A stretch of 64,000 nt of DNA from Armatimonadota bacterium (GCA_025360125.1 JANYCU010000045.1:62001-126000), one strand, 5' to 3'. Shown: positions 43,651 through 53,082, numbered from the stretch's first letter. Notes: generated from the sequence alone by a model not told the origin. Program-made: numbers and translations.

Positions 43651-44234
43651 TGATTGGCCTCCTTCGCGGTACGGTCGTCGAGATCGAAGGAAATCTCGTA
43701 TTGCTTGAAGTTGCGGGTGTTGGCTATGAAGTCATCGTGCCGGATTCGGCTCTGGGGCGGTTGGCACCTAAATCGGATGCGGTTTTGTATACTCGCCAGA
43801 TTTTTCGCGAGGATGGAGTCACGCTTTGCGGGTTTTTGGATCGTGGCGAGCGTCGTGTTTTCGATTTGCTTTTAGAGGTCAAGGGTTGCGGCCCACGGGT
43901 TGCCCAGGCCTTGATCGGTCAAGTGGGCGCGGATGCGGTTTCGACTTCGATCTTGTCAAACGACGCGAAGACCCTTTGTCGAGCTACTGGCGTTGGCCAG
44001 AGACTGGCGGAGCGGATTATTCTTGAGCTTCGTCCGAAGATCGAGAAAGGAGCGTTTGTACTTGGCGGAGTTGCGGCGGCGGTGATTTCGAGCCCGGATC
44101 GCGATTTGGTGGAGGCCCTGGTTGGGCTTGGGTATCGTCGCCCCGATGCGGAGCAGGTGGTTTCGAAGGTTGATGCCAGCCTGGACCTAGGCGAGCGGAT
44201 TAAGTTGGCCCTTCAGTTGCTGAAGAAGGGCTAA
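43650..44234 (+). CDS. ruvA: Holliday junction branch migration protein RuvA
   Basis: 194 residues from a GTG that overlaps the previous stop by one base. The N-terminal OB domain (GLLRGTVVEIEGNLVLLEVA), the helix-hairpin-helix pairs (VKGCGPRVAQALIGQ, TGVGQRLAERIILEL) and the C-terminal RuvB-binding domain (VEALVGLGYRRPDAEQVV) are all present. RuvA binds four-way junctions and guides RuvB. ruvB follows after ~120 bases. Confidence 0.95.
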   Translation: MIGLLRGTVVEIEGNLVLLEVAGVGYEVIVPDSALGRLAPKSDAVLYTRQIFREDGVTLCGFLDRGERRVFDLLLEVKGCGPRVAQALIGQVGADAVSTSILSNDAKTLCRATGVGQRLAERIILELRPKIEKGAFVLGGVAAAVISSPDRDLVEALVGLGYRRPDAEQVVSKVDASLDLGERIKLALQLLKKG

Positions 44235-44241
44235 CCGCGGT

Positions 44242-44323
44242 GCAAGTGCGAGCAAATCCTTCCATCCTCAATCTCCGATTCAGCAAAAATACTTCTTCGT
44301 CTTGCACTCGCACTCGCACTTGC
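44242..44323. other. Long-range inverted repeat and GCACTC hexamers between ruvA and ruvB
   Basis: GCAAGTGCGAG (44242-44252) is complementary to CTCGCACTTGC (44313-44323). The right arm belongs to a GCACTC hexamer run. The same 11-mer CTCGCACTTGC appears at 11996-12006. Confidence 0.5.
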
Positions 44324-44353
44324 CCTGTTCGGTAGACTAAAATCTACCAACGA

Positions 44354-45361
44354 ATGCGAAACGACGCGATTGATCCCAATGAACTACCTGGAGAAGGCGA
44401 TGAGCTTTCGCTTCGTCCGCGCTTTCTGCGGGAATTTATTGGTCAAGAGCAGTTAAAGGGCAACCTGAACGTTTTTATTGAGGCGGCTCGGCAACGATCG
44501 GAACCGATGGATCACGTTCTCTTGTACGGTCCTCCGGGACTCGGGAAGACAACTTTGGCCCACATTATTGCCAATGAAATGGGGGCACCGATTCACGTCA
44601 CCAGTGGACCTGCGATCGTGAAGCCGGGTGATCTGGTTGGGATTTTGACCAACCTTGAGGAAGGTGCGGTGCTGTTTATCGATGAAATCCACCGTCTCGG
44701 CCGCGTGGTTGAAGAGTATTTGTATCCGGCGATGGAAGATCGCAAGGTCGATATCATGATCGGCGAGGGTCCGGCAGCGCGGTCCGTACGGATGGAAGTT
44801 CCCGCTTTTACAGTCATTGGGGCGACTACTCGGCAAGGCCTTTTGACGGGTCCGCTGCGGGATCGATTTGGCATCATTAGCCACTTCCAATACTATCAAG
44901 AGAAGGCGCTTTTTGAGATCGTGAAGCGATCGGCGAACATTTTGGGATACACCATCGCAAATGATGGGGCAGAAGAGATTGCTCGGCGGAGTCGTGGAAC
45001 ACCGCGAATTGCCAATCGTTTGCTTCGGCGAGTTCGTGATTTTGCCCAGGTCGATGATTTGCCGGAGATTCATCAGCCAATCGTTCAGAAGGCGGCGCTC
45101 GCCTTGGAGATTGATCATATTGGGCTGGACCGAGTGGACAGAACCATGCTGAAGATGATCATCGAGCGGCATGGTGGTGGTCCGGTTGGAATCGAGACGA
45201 TCGCGGCGAGCACGGGCGAGGATCGGCAAACGATTGAGGATGTTTATGAGCCTTACTTGTTGCAGATTGGGTTGTTGCAGCGAACGCCACAAGGTCGATG
45301 TGTTACAGATTTTGCGTATAAACATTTACAGATGATGCGAAAAGATCGACCGGAGTTGTAG
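44354..45361 (+). CDS. ruvB: Holliday junction helicase RuvB
   Basis: 335 residues. [19 protein letters not shown] starts the domain; Walker A is [16 protein letters not shown]; Walker [20 protein letters not shown]; sensor [18 protein letters not shown]; the C-terminal winged helix has [17 protein letters not shown]. It is the AAA+ motor of branch migration with RuvA. TAAAAT at 44338-44343, ten bases before the ATG, may provide its own promoter. Confidence 0.97.
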   Translation: MRNDAIDPNELPGEGDELSLRPRFLREFIGQEQLKGNLNVFIEAARQRSEPMDHVLLYGPPGLGKTTLAHIIANEMGAPIHVTSGPAIVKPGDLVGILTNLEEGAVLFIDEIHRLGRVVEEYLYPAMEDRKVDIMIGEGPAARSVRMEVPAFTVIGATTRQGLLTGPLRDRFGIISHFQYYQEKALFEIVKRSANILGYTIANDGAEEIARRSRGTPRIANRLLRRVRDFAQVDDLPEIHQPIVQKAALALEIDHIGLDRVDRTMLKMIIERHGGGPVGIETIAASTGEDRQTIEDVYEPYLLQIGLLQRTPQGRCVTDFAYKHLQMMRKDRPEL

Positions 45362-45550
45362 GTTAAGCCCTTATGTTCCGTGTTCAAATTAACAATTCGA
45401 CTAACTTGCTTATGGTTTCCCGGCGCACCCCCTCAGTCTTGCCTTCGCTAGGGCTCGACAAGCCAGCTCCCCCCAGGGGAGCAGCGTTGGTCTCGGTATG
45501 GCTCCGAGTTTGAAATGATAGAAAGTCAGAATGGAAAATAGGTTGAAAAG

Positions 45551-46660
45551 ATGATGTTGCTCGGACTGCTCGGATTGTTGATCGTCGTTTCCACTCTGTG
45601 GGATGGGTTTGAGACGATCGTGATGACTCGAAGCGTTAGTCGCAACTGGCGATTGAGTCGAATTTTCTACTTCCTCATTCGTGGTCCCTACTACAAGCTC
45701 GTTGCCAAAGTCCGTAGCGATCGATGGCGGAACGCGTTGTTGATGATCTATCCGCCACTTTCGCTGATTGTCCTTTTTTCTTTGTGGGGTGGATTCATCA
45801 TTGTTGGCTTCGCTTTGGCGAACTTCGGATTTGCTGTCCAACACTCGTCCGGCTCACTCGATCTGTTTTCAGCTTGGTACTACAGCGGCGTGACGTTCCT
45901 CACTCTCGGATTTGGAGATATTGCCCCAATTGGGTCTCTCGGCCGAATCATGGCGGTAGGGGAAGCGGCAACTGGCCTTGTTTTCTTAGCGAGTGTGATT
46001 AGCTATCTGCCTGTGATGTACGGCGTCGTTCAAAAGCGGGAGTATGCAATTATTTTGCTCGATAGCAAGGCAGGGTCAGACCCAAGTGGATTTGAACTTG
46101 TTCGCCGACACGCTGAAGCGGGGACGTTGCACATTCTCCCTGCCCTCCTTGAGAAGTATGAGCAATGGGGGGCCGAGATGCTTGAGGCATACCTTTCGTA
46201 CCCAACCATCGCTTTTTACCGCAGCCAGCATGACACTCAGAACTGGATCAAGACTTCGACCGCGATTATGGACGCATGCGCGATTCTTGAGTCTTGTTAT
46301 CAAGCCGATGATGCTGACTCTCGCCAGCTCAAATTCCAGGCTCGGGCGACCTTTGCATCGCTTCGTCACGTCATCGTTGACTTGGCTTACATCATTAAGA
46401 TGCCGCCGAAAGAGGATTGTTCGTTCCGGTTAACTTATGAAAACTTCGCTTTAACGATGGCGAGTTTATCGACCTTGTCTCCTCGTTTTGGAGGGACATT
46501 CGAAGACCTTCTTATGATTCGAAAGTTGTATGAGCCTTATTGTGCGGCGTTGGGCGAAGGACTGTTGATGGACCTGCCGAAGTGGCGACACGAAGTCCCC
46601 CAACGCGACAACTGGGAAGTGGCCGCCTGGGACGGGGCTCGTCACACAGAAGATAGCTGA
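45551..46660 (+). CDS. Two-helix (K+-type) ion channel protein
   Basis: 369 residues. A first hydrophobic helix (MMLLGLLGLLIVVSTLW) is followed by two more (about 75-100 and 130-155) that flank a pore loop with the filter TLGFGD at 118-123. TxGFG is a variant of the potassium filter TVGYG. The C-terminal ~190 residues are soluble and helical, not an RCK domain. The 189 bases upstream contain a GCTCCCC/GGGGAGC hairpin and no gene. Ion selectivity is inferred. Confidence 0.82.
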   Translation: MMLLGLLGLLIVVSTLWDGFETIVMTRSVSRNWRLSRIFYFLIRGPYYKLVAKVRSDRWRNALLMIYPPLSLIVLFSLWGGFIIVGFALANFGFAVQHSSGSLDLFSAWYYSGVTFLTLGFGDIAPIGSLGRIMAVGEAATGLVFLASVISYLPVMYGVVQKREYAIILLDSKAGSDPSGFELVRRHAEAGTLHILPALLEKYEQWGAEMLEAYLSYPTIAFYRSQHDTQNWIKTSTAIMDACAILESCYQADDADSRQLKFQARATFASLRHVIVDLAYIIKMPPKEDCSFRLTYENFALTMASLSTLSPRFGGTFEDLLMIRKLYEPYCAALGEGLLMDLPKWRHEVPQRDNWEVAAWDGARHTEDS

Positions 46661-48040
46661 TTAACCAATCAGCGGACCAAGGACCAGGGCCATGATCAGC
46701 GTTGCGCCATTGTGTAAGGAATGAAGCATGATGTTGGAGACCAGGGACTTTGTTTGGTAGCTGACTGCGCAGAGCATGAGGCCAACTCCCATGAGCACCG
46801 GAATGCCCACCATGCCTTGCGGATGGATCGACGCAAAGATAAAGCTCGAAAGCAAAGCGGCTTGAAGTGGCCGTCCAAACACTTTGATGAAGGACGGAAA
46901 AAGTATGCCTCGGAAGAAGATCTCTTCCCATATTGGCGCGATAACACATGCTCCAATCAAGACTTTGATAACCTCTATTGTCTTAGGGTGGTTAACTAAT
47001 TCCTCGGCCGCTGGGTGGGCGCCACCTGGCAAAAACTTGGAGAGTACGCCAGAAATCATGACCATTCCTAGCAGGATTGGGAGATTGGCAAAGAATGCGG
47101 CAAAAGTCCAGCCAAGTTTTTCAGCGAACTTATCAAAGGATAGGCCGATGGCCTTTGGGGTGATGCGCCAACCAAATACTGGGAGCTTGAAGCAAAGGAA
47201 AATGACGCCAAAAAATGGAAGATAGGCCAGCAATTCTACGCCAGATCCGTTCTTTTTGGCGATCAGGGCTTCACCAGTTCCGGCGATGAAATACGCCATA
47301 AAAATGATAAGCCCGACAAACATCAGTCGGTCAATTTTGCCCCAGTCCGTTGAAACGAATGGAATGCCTCTTGGAAGCAGGCGTCCAGCCTGCCTTTGGA
47401 AAAAATAGATGTACCAGAGCACCATTCCAATTCCAAGTCCAATAACGGCTGCAACACCAATGAGAGTTGGTAGCATAGCGCGACTCGGAGGAAACGTGGT
47501 GGCTCGGATGGATTTATCACCGAATTGTTCTTTGACCTGGACCGCAGCAATTCGATCAGAAAGGTCCTTTTTTCCGATCAGTTCAACGAGGGCCAGCGCC
47601 TCGGCTTTTTTTGGCTTTGGGTCCAAATAGAGCTTTGCGAATGCCTGGTTCTTGGGGTCACTCGATTTGGCAAGGTTTTTGAGATCGTCTTGAAATGGGG
47701 TCTCGTTGTCTTCGAGTCGGAGGACCACCCTTAGTTTTTGGGCTTGAGCGGAATGCTTGGAAGGCACGAGCAGTTTTTCAATTTGATCGTCAAAAAGGTG
47801 CATTGTCCGGTCGGATTTCGTATCCGGATTTACGCTCTTCATACACAGCTTTAGTTCGATGCTGGTGTCTTTGACTTGGTCGGATTCTGCGACCGGGTTT
47901 TTGCTGTCGAAAAACGTGAGTGAACTGCCAATGAATGCCACAAAAAAGAGGGCGAAGACGAACCAAACCCAAGGCATTCGCGGCAAAGGCGGGTCGGTTT
48001 GGCTTGGAGAGAGATCGAATTCTAAGGGCTGAACATCCAT
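46661..48040 (-). CDS. CPBP-family intramembrane metalloprotease
   Basis: 459 residues. An N-terminal membrane helix (about 25-45), a ~140-residue periplasmic or soluble segment, and then about seven helices. The CPBP/Rce1 motifs are IWEEIFFRGILFPSF (Glu-Glu near 368) and FIFASIHPQG (His near 403). Family members cleave membrane proteins or prenylated peptides. Divergent from selD; the start region overlaps the selD promoter region. Substrate unknown. Confidence 0.88.
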   Translation of the reverse strand: MDVQPLEFDLSPSQTDPPLPRMPWVWFVFALFFVAFIGSSLTFFDSKNPVAESDQVKDTSIELKLCMKSVNPDTKSDRTMHLFDDQIEKLLVPSKHSAQAQKLRVVLRLEDNETPFQDDLKNLAKSSDPKNQAFAKLYLDPKPKKAEALALVELIGKKDLSDRIAAVQVKEQFGDKSIRATTFPPSRAMLPTLIGVAAVIGLGIGMVLWYIYFFQRQAGRLLPRGIPFVSTDWGKIDRLMFVGLIIFMAYFIAGTGEALIAKKNGSGVELLAYLPFFGVIFLCFKLPVFGWRITPKAIGLSFDKFAEKLGWTFAAFFANLPILLGMVMISGVLSKFLPGGAHPAAEELVNHPKTIEVIKVLIGACVIAPIWEEIFFRGILFPSFIKVFGRPLQAALLSSFIFASIHPQGMVGIPVLMGVGLMLCAVSYQTKSLVSNIMLHSLHNGATLIMALVLGPLIG

Positions 48041-48073
48041 CGATTTGTTTTTCTTCCTTCAATGTACCGCCGG

Positions 48074-48079
48074 TACACT
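48074..48079 (+). promoter_or_regulatory. -10 box TACACT of selD within a small palindrome
   Basis: TACACT ends seven bases before the ATG at 48087. It overlaps a TGTACC-GCC-GGTACA palindrome (48063-48077), a possible operator between selD and the divergent protease gene. Confidence 0.45.
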
Positions 48080-48086
48080 GTCGTGA

Positions 48087-49082
48087 ATGCGACTTACGCA
48101 CATGGTTACTTGCGCTGGTTGAGCGGCTAAGCTGGGTCCAACCCAGTTGACGGAGGTTCTCCGTCAGATTCCGCCAAGCCAAAATCCGAATCTGCTCGTT
48201 GGTCTGGAAACACGCGACGACGCAGGGGTATTTCGTATCTCGGATTCCGTAGCGCTGGTGCAAACCGTGGACTTCTTTACGCCTGTCGTAGACGACCCTT
48301 ATGCGTTTGGCCAGATTGCCGCCGCAAACTCGCTGAGCGACATCTATGCGATGGGTGGTCGCCCACTTACAGTGTTGAATATTGCGTGCTTTGATCCTGA
48401 AGCGGCCCCTCCGGAAGTTTGGGCGGCAATCCTTCGTGGAGGTGCGGACAAATGCATTGAGGCTGGTACGTCGATTCTCGGCGGACACAGTGTGGTTGAC
48501 AAGGAGCCAAAGTTTGGGATGGCGGTCACGGGGACAATCGATCCCAGCCGGATGTTCGCCAATACTGAGGCGAAAATCGGCGATTGGATTTATCTCACAA
48601 AGCCGCTTGGCACCGGAATTGTCACGACTGCGGCGAAGTTTGACGACTGTCCACCTGAGACTTTGGCAGATGCGATTGCCAGCATGTCGATGCTGAATGA
48701 CAAAGCGGCGGAGTTGGGGCATAAGTATGGGGTCCGCTGTGCGACGGATATTACGGGATTTGGGTTAGCGGGGCATCTTTACAATGTTGCCCGAAGTTCG
48801 GAAGTTGGGATCGAGATTTTTGTTGACAAGTTGCCTGTCTTTACGGGTCTGCGCGAACTGGTTGAGCGAAACAATGTCACAGTTGGTGGCAAGAAAAATC
48901 GAGATTTCATCGGCGAGCGATTCGTTGTTGGTCCTGGCGTCGAGGCATGGCAGATTGAGGTGGTTATTGATCCACAGACGAGTGGTGGGTTGGCCTTGTT
49001 TACGGCAGAAGAGATTCCGGGAATGGAGCCGATTGGGGTTGTGCGAGAAGGACAGGCGGGGATTCGGCTTGTGACTGGGTAA
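48087..49082 (+). CDS. selD: Selenide, water dikinase SelD; selenocysteine (TGA) predicted at residue 12
   Basis: 331 residues when the in-frame TGA at 48120-48122 is read as selenocysteine. The N-terminus is MRLTHMVTCAG-U-AAKLGP, where U is at the position of the catalytic Cys/Sec of SelD, flanked as in known SelD proteins (LT...G-C/U-AAK.GP). Downstream are RDDAGVFRI, VQTVDFFTPVVDDPYAFG, AANSLSDIYAMGG, GGHSVVDKEPKFG and TDITGFGLAGH. It makes selenophosphate from selenide and ATP. Conventional annotation would begin at the TTG 48147 and lose the active-site loop. A hairpin follows the TGA. ATG 48087 has a TACACT box seven bases upstream. Confidence 0.93.
48130..48148 (+). promoter_or_regulatory. 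SECIS-like hairpin after the selD TGA
   Basis: CTGGGT (48132-48137) pairs with ACCCAG (48141-48146), with a CCA loop and two more weaker pairs outward. It begins eight bases after the TGA, a place consistent with a bacterial SECIS, although the spacing is at the short end of that known for SelB-dependent elements. Confidence 0.55.
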
Positions 49083-49094
49083 TCGCTTTTTTCA

Positions 49095-49144
49095 GCGAAG
49101 CAGGCTTCGCAGGCCAAAGCGCGAACAGGTTCGCGCACTCCCAA
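49095..49144. repeat. Dispersed hairpin repeat, copy 2
   Basis: Hairpin GCGAAGC-AG-GCTTCGC (49095-49110), AGGCCAAA, hairpin GCGCGAAC-AG-GTTCGCGC (49119-49136), ACTCCCAA. The spacer and tail are identical to those at 20538-20571, while the stem differs and still pairs fully. Confidence 0.7.
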
Positions 49145-49151
49145 AAAGAAA

Positions 49152-50000
49152 TTAAAGAATGTCTCGTAGTCTCTTTCGTTGGGCGATGACTCGCAGTTTT
49201 CGGATGGCTTGAACTTCGATTTGCCGAACTCGTTCCTTCGAAATTTGTAGGGCATCGGCGATCTCATCAGTTTGGAGTCCCGAGCCATTCATTCTGAATC
49301 GAAGTGACATGACTTTTTGTTCTCTTTCGTTGAGTTCGGTAAGAATCTGTTGAAGTTCGCCAACGACAGCTTCTTTTACTGCTTTGTTTTCGGGATCAAA
49401 TTCGCCATCGTCTCGAATCATGCCCGCTAGCGTGGTTCCTGAGCCATCGCCCACCGGGTTATCGAGGGATAGGATATCTTGGGCAGCAGAAATCACGTTG
49501 ATGAGCTTTCTTTCCGACATTCCCATCGCCTGCGCCAACTGCTCGAAAGTTGGTTCTCCGCCAGTAGCGCGGATAAATCGCTCCTTCTCCTTTTCAATCT
49601 TTCGAATGGATTGAGAAATGTGGGCCGGGAGTCTGATTGACTTCCCTTTGTTGTCAATCGCTCGGCCAATGGATTGTCGAATCCAGTGAGTTGCGTAGGT
49701 AGAAAATCGAAAGCCTTTATCGGGATCAAATCGCTCGGTGGCTTGCATTAGGCCAATTGCACCTTCCTGAATGAGATCTTCGAGGGGAATATTGCGACAA
49801 TTGTAGCCCTTGGCAATATTGATCACCAGCCGCATGTTGGCTTCAATGAGGCGCTTTCGGGCGTTTAGGTCGCCCAATCTTGCTGCCCTTGCTAGCTCAG
49901 TTTCAGTTTCAACGGTTAGCAGAGGTTCAAGCGTGAGGCGACTTAAATAACTCGGGAACGAGTCTTCATTGTCAAATTGTGATTGTCGCTGGGCTGACAT
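49152..50000 (-). CDS. RNA polymerase sigma factor (sigma-70 group 1/2)
   Basis: 282 residues. Region 1.2 is absent or short; region 2 has NMRLVINIAKGYNCRNIPLE, DLIQEGAIGLMQA and FRFSTYATHWIRQSIGRAI; region 3 has RLPAHISQSIRKIEKEK; region 4 has LRFRMNGSGLQTDEIADALQ and SKERVRQIEVQAIRKLR. It recognises -10/-35 promoters. The short N-terminus suggests either a compact primary factor or a RpoS-like alternative. Monocistronic. The 244-base gap upstream (50001-50244) holds the divergent promoters and no gene. Confidence 0.93.
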   Translation of the reverse strand: MSAQRQSQFDNEDSFPSYLSRLTLEPLLTVETETELARAARLGDLNARKRLIEANMRLVINIAKGYNCRNIPLEDLIQEGAIGLMQATERFDPDKGFRFSTYATHWIRQSIGRAIDNKGKSIRLPAHISQSIRKIEKEKERFIRATGGEPTFEQLAQAMGMSERKLINVISAAQDILSLDNPVGDGSGTTLAGMIRDDGEFDPENKAVKEAVVGELQQILTELNEREQKVMSLRFRMNGSGLQTDEIADALQISKERVRQIEVQAIRKLRVIAQRKRLRDIL

Positions 50001-50244
50001 TTTTTGCTCTATGCTGAAGTCGACTACCTTTAGTCTGCACTTTTGACCTATGGCTAAAACCGCAAGTTCTATGCCATGTCCCCAAAAAAATGGTTTCTTG
50101 GTACTGTTGACGACTAAACCAGACCGTTAGTTTCGCTTTCGCGGGTTTTCCTTGCTTTAGTATTGCCGCATTTGCCTTTTTGCCAATCCGGCATCTTTTA
50201 CAACAATTCATCCCGAAGACAATTCTATAATTCATTCAGGACAG

Positions 50245-51231
50245 ATGAACGAAGAAGCATTAGTAGACCGCCGCATTGCGGATTGGAAACGGCTTGAAGA
50301 GCTTTGCGCGATTTCTGACGTCCGAATGAAGTCGCTGAGCAACCGAGAAATCTTGGAATTTGTTCGCTTATATCGTCGGGCTTCGACCGATCTTTCCTTG
50401 ATTCGAACCCGAAGTGCGAATGAACCGTTGGCGATGTATCTCAACAACCTGGTTGGGCGCGCCCACGGAATCCTTTACAAGCAGCCGCCAAAACCGATTA
50501 TCAAAGCGATTGGCGACATGCTCAATGAGACTGCGCTCACCTTTCGACGAAACAAGCCATTTTTTTGGGCATCCTTCAGCATTCTCTTTGGATCGGCCTT
50601 TCTCATCTACTTCTTGATTTGGAAGGACCACTCATTTTTGTCGCTGTTCATTCAGCCCGGGGACAAGAATATTGAAGCCTGGAAGAAGGGCGGTTTTGAA
50701 GGTCGAGGCGTCGGCGAAGGCGGCCTGATGACCTTCTTTTATGCGGGTCATAACCCTCAGGTCTCGATTATTGAAGGCGCGATTGGGGCAGCATCGATGG
50801 GATTCTATTCGATTGTGCTTTTGTTTCAGAATGGCGCGATTTTGGGAGCTTTGGCGAGCGAAATGCAGTCGGTACACAAACTTCCCTTCTTGATCAGTTC
50901 ATTGGTCCCGCACGGAGTTCCGGAACTGAGCGGAATTATTTTCGCGGGTGCGGCTGGTCTTCGGTTTGGTTGGGCGATTTTGGTTCCCGGGGTTTATTCC
51001 CGCGGGGAATCGCTTCGCCGTTCGGCGAAGGACGGGGTCACGATGATCGTGACAGGTGTCTTTCTTTGTTTTATTGCTGCTCCGATCGAAGGGTTTTTTA
51101 GCTTTAGTCCGCACATCCCCCAAATTGTGAAATTCATCTTTGGCTGCGTCTCGTTAGCGGCTTGGGTCTATTTCTGGTCCTTTTTTGGAAAAGCTCCTTC
51201 CCTTGACAATCCTCAGTTAGAATTAAAATAG
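50245..51231 (+). CDS. SpoIIM-family (stage II sporulation protein M-like) membrane protein
   Basis: 328 residues. The N-terminal cytoplasmic part RIADWKRLEELC...LSNREILEFVRLYRRAS leads into about five or six transmembrane helices (from about 105), with PHGVPELSGIIFAGAAGLRF as the family's conserved loop. In Bacillus SpoIIM acts in engulfment, but the family is widespread in non-sporulating bacteria, often next to RDD or transglutaminase genes. TATAAT at 50226-50231 precedes it. The next gene starts one base after its stop. Confidence 0.88.
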   Translation: MNEEALVDRRIADWKRLEELCAISDVRMKSLSNREILEFVRLYRRASTDLSLIRTRSANEPLAMYLNNLVGRAHGILYKQPPKPIIKAIGDMLNETALTFRRNKPFFWASFSILFGSAFLIYFLIWKDHSFLSLFIQPGDKNIEAWKKGGFEGRGVGEGGLMTFFYAGHNPQVSIIEGAIGAASMGFYSIVLLFQNGAILGALASEMQSVHKLPFLISSLVPHGVPELSGIIFAGAAGLRFGWAILVPGVYSRGESLRRSAKDGVTMIVTGVFLCFIAAPIEGFFSFSPHIPQIVKFIFGCVSLAAWVYFWSFFGKAPSLDNPQLELK

Positions 51232-51582
51232 ATGCCGCATATTCTCCTTGAGACGACCAGTGACGTTGTCGAAAACCAGGATGTCGTCGACATTCTGGAA
51301 CGACTGGTTAAGAAGCTTTCAACTTTTGAATCGGTCAGTTCGGCTGCGATTAAGGCATATCACGGCCTCCGCCATACTTGGCACATGGGAGACGGCGCTC
51401 CGGCAGGATTTATTCATTGTGAAGTGGCGATCTTGACCGGGCGATCGCCTGAGTTGAAGGCCGCAATTGCCGACGGGATGCACGCTGAATTGCTCGAATG
51501 CTTCCACGCGTCCCGTGATAGCAAGGAGGCGAGCATTACCCTCGAGCTCAGGGAAATGGAAAAAGAGACGTATCGGAAATAA
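51232..51582 (+). CDS. 5-carboxymethyl-2-hydroxymuconate isomerase-like (tautomerase fold)
   Basis: 116 residues starting MPHILLE, so Pro2 becomes the catalytic N-terminal proline as in tautomerases. FIHCEVAILTGRSPELKAAI and ITLELREMEKETYRK agree with the HpaF/CHMI family of homoprotocatechuate breakdown. No other genes of that pathway are seen here, so the substrate may differ. It directly follows the SpoIIM-family gene. Confidence 0.82.
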   Translation: MPHILLETTSDVVENQDVVDILERLVKKLSTFESVSSAAIKAYHGLRHTWHMGDGAPAGFIHCEVAILTGRSPELKAAIADGMHAELLECFHASRDSKEASITLELREMEKETYRK

Positions 51583-51602
51583 TCAGGGCAAGGGCGGAAG
51601 GA

Positions 51603-51630
51603 GCCGTCAGCCGTCAGCCGTCAGCCGTCA
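51603..51630. repeat. 7-bp tandem array (GCCGTCA)4
   Basis: Four perfect copies of GCCGTCA, 20 bases after the stop of the isomerase-like gene. Confidence 0.92.
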
Positions 51631-51750
51631 AAGCGGCTCTTACACTTTTCAAATGGGTACCTTTGCCACTTAAATAATTCCCAAACAAAAATTAAATACT
51701 CCCCGCTAATAATTCTCGCAACGAGCTTCGGTTCGTGTAGGAGAAAGCGA

Positions 51751-52992
51751 ATGATCAAACGCAAGAAAATTGCCGCCGTGGGATCGGCTTCGGCACTTGT
51801 CATGTTCCTGTTAGGAGCGTGCGGTGGGTCGAGCCTCGATTCCCCATTTGGGATCATCACCCTGTCCGGAAATCCAGGAGGTGGCCCATATAATTTGGGC
51901 GAGCCTTTGAAGGGATTGTCCGGCTCTGACCTGGCTGCCTTTAACGATGGACTTATCAATTTTGCGAAGAAAGAAGTCAAATCGGATGGACTTGGCCCGG
52001 TATTTAACGGAGAGTCTTGTGCTCAATGCCATTTTAAGGGTGCCATTGGTGGAGCTGGAAACGACCTTCAATTGACTCGGGTGACGAGAATTGGAGGGAT
52101 GCGAGCGGGTAAGTACAGCGACCTGGCTGACTTAGGTGGTCCAGTTCTGCAGGCTCGATCGCTTAAAGAGTTCGATCCTACTTATCCTATTCCTGGGGAG
52201 GTCGTACCGCCGGGCACTCAGTTCGTATCGCATCGAATCACGACGCCGCTCTTTGGCGCCGGATTGATCGAGGCGATTTCGGATTCGACCATTTTGGCAC
52301 GTACTCAGATGCGGCTTCCAGATGGAGTCGCGGGAATCGCCAACATGGAGCTCAACCCTGAAACCAATCAGATGGAAGTCAGCCGATTCGGATGGAAAGC
52401 GCAGCACTCAAGTTTGAGTGTCTTCGCGGGCGATGCTTATTTGAACGAGATGGGAATTACAACCCCGCTCTTTCCGAATGAGAACCTGCCTCAGGGACAT
52501 CCGATTCCTCCGGGAGCGGATATCGTTGCTGATCCGGAGGATGACGAAGACGTCGTTAAGTTTGCGGCGTTCATGCGCCTGTTGGCCCCCCCAAGTCGAG
52601 CTCCGCTCACGGTAAATGCAAAGAAGGGAGAAATTCTTTTTAGCCAAATTGGCTGTGCCAATTGCCATGTGCCTGCGATGACAACGGGAGTCAATGCTAA
52701 TCCGGCTCTCAGCCAAAAGGAAGTCCCCCTCTATTCGGATCTGTTGGTTCACCACATGGGTCCGCAATTGGCGGATGGAATTATTCAAGGAAAGGCAACG
52801 GGAGATATGTTCCGCACGGCTCCTCTTTGGGGCTTGTCGAAGCGCATCTTCTTCATGCATGACGGTCGAGCGACCAGCTTTGATGGGGCCGTTTTTACCC
52901 ATGGAGGCGAGGCCGAGCGAGCTAAGCAGCGGTTTATTGCGCTGAAGCTCGGAGAGCGGAGTGCGATGATGGAGTTCTTAAGTTCGCTGTAA
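51751..52992 (+). CDS. Di-haem oxidoreductase family lipoprotein (DUF1111)
   Basis: 413 residues with a lipoprotein signal (lipobox LGAC, Cys24). Two haem c sites: CAQCH at 90-94 and CANCH at 302-306. EPLKGLSGSDLAAFNDGLIN before the first and PLWGLSKRIFFMHDGRATSF after the second are typical of the DUF1111 di-haem (thiol oxidase-like, MauG/CcpA-related) family. It is probably attached to the cell-envelope membrane and passes electrons to or from small donors. Ends at a T-rich terminator. Confidence 0.92.
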   Translation: MIKRKKIAAVGSASALVMFLLGACGGSSLDSPFGIITLSGNPGGGPYNLGEPLKGLSGSDLAAFNDGLINFAKKEVKSDGLGPVFNGESCAQCHFKGAIGGAGNDLQLTRVTRIGGMRAGKYSDLADLGGPVLQARSLKEFDPTYPIPGEVVPPGTQFVSHRITTPLFGAGLIEAISDSTILARTQMRLPDGVAGIANMELNPETNQMEVSRFGWKAQHSSLSVFAGDAYLNEMGITTPLFPNENLPQGHPIPPGADIVADPEDDEDVVKFAAFMRLLAPPSRAPLTVNAKKGEILFSQIGCANCHVPAMTTGVNANPALSQKEVPLYSDLLVHHMGPQLADGIIQGKATGDMFRTAPLWGLSKRIFFMHDGRATSFDGAVFTHGGEAERAKQRFIALKLGERSAMMEFLSSL

Positions 52993-53009
52993 GGAGGCTA
53001 CTAGCTGCG

Positions 53010-53046
53010 AGCCGCAACTTCGCTTGTGGCTTGTGGCTTTTTTTTT
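53010..53046 (+). terminator. Intrinsic terminator of the di-haem gene
   Basis: AGCCGCAA (53010-53017) pairs with TTGTGGCT (53024-53031 or 53031-53038) and is followed by nine Ts. The two overlapping TTGTGGC copies form another 7-bp repeat. Confidence 0.75.
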
Positions 53047-53082
53047 GGCGTAATAAATAACTTAGCTTTGATGGCGGACAAG

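Noticed and set aside
48120-48122. TGA before selD as an ordinary stop
   Set aside because: The residues on both sides form the conserved SelD active-site loop in one frame, and the start and promoter lie upstream of the TGA.
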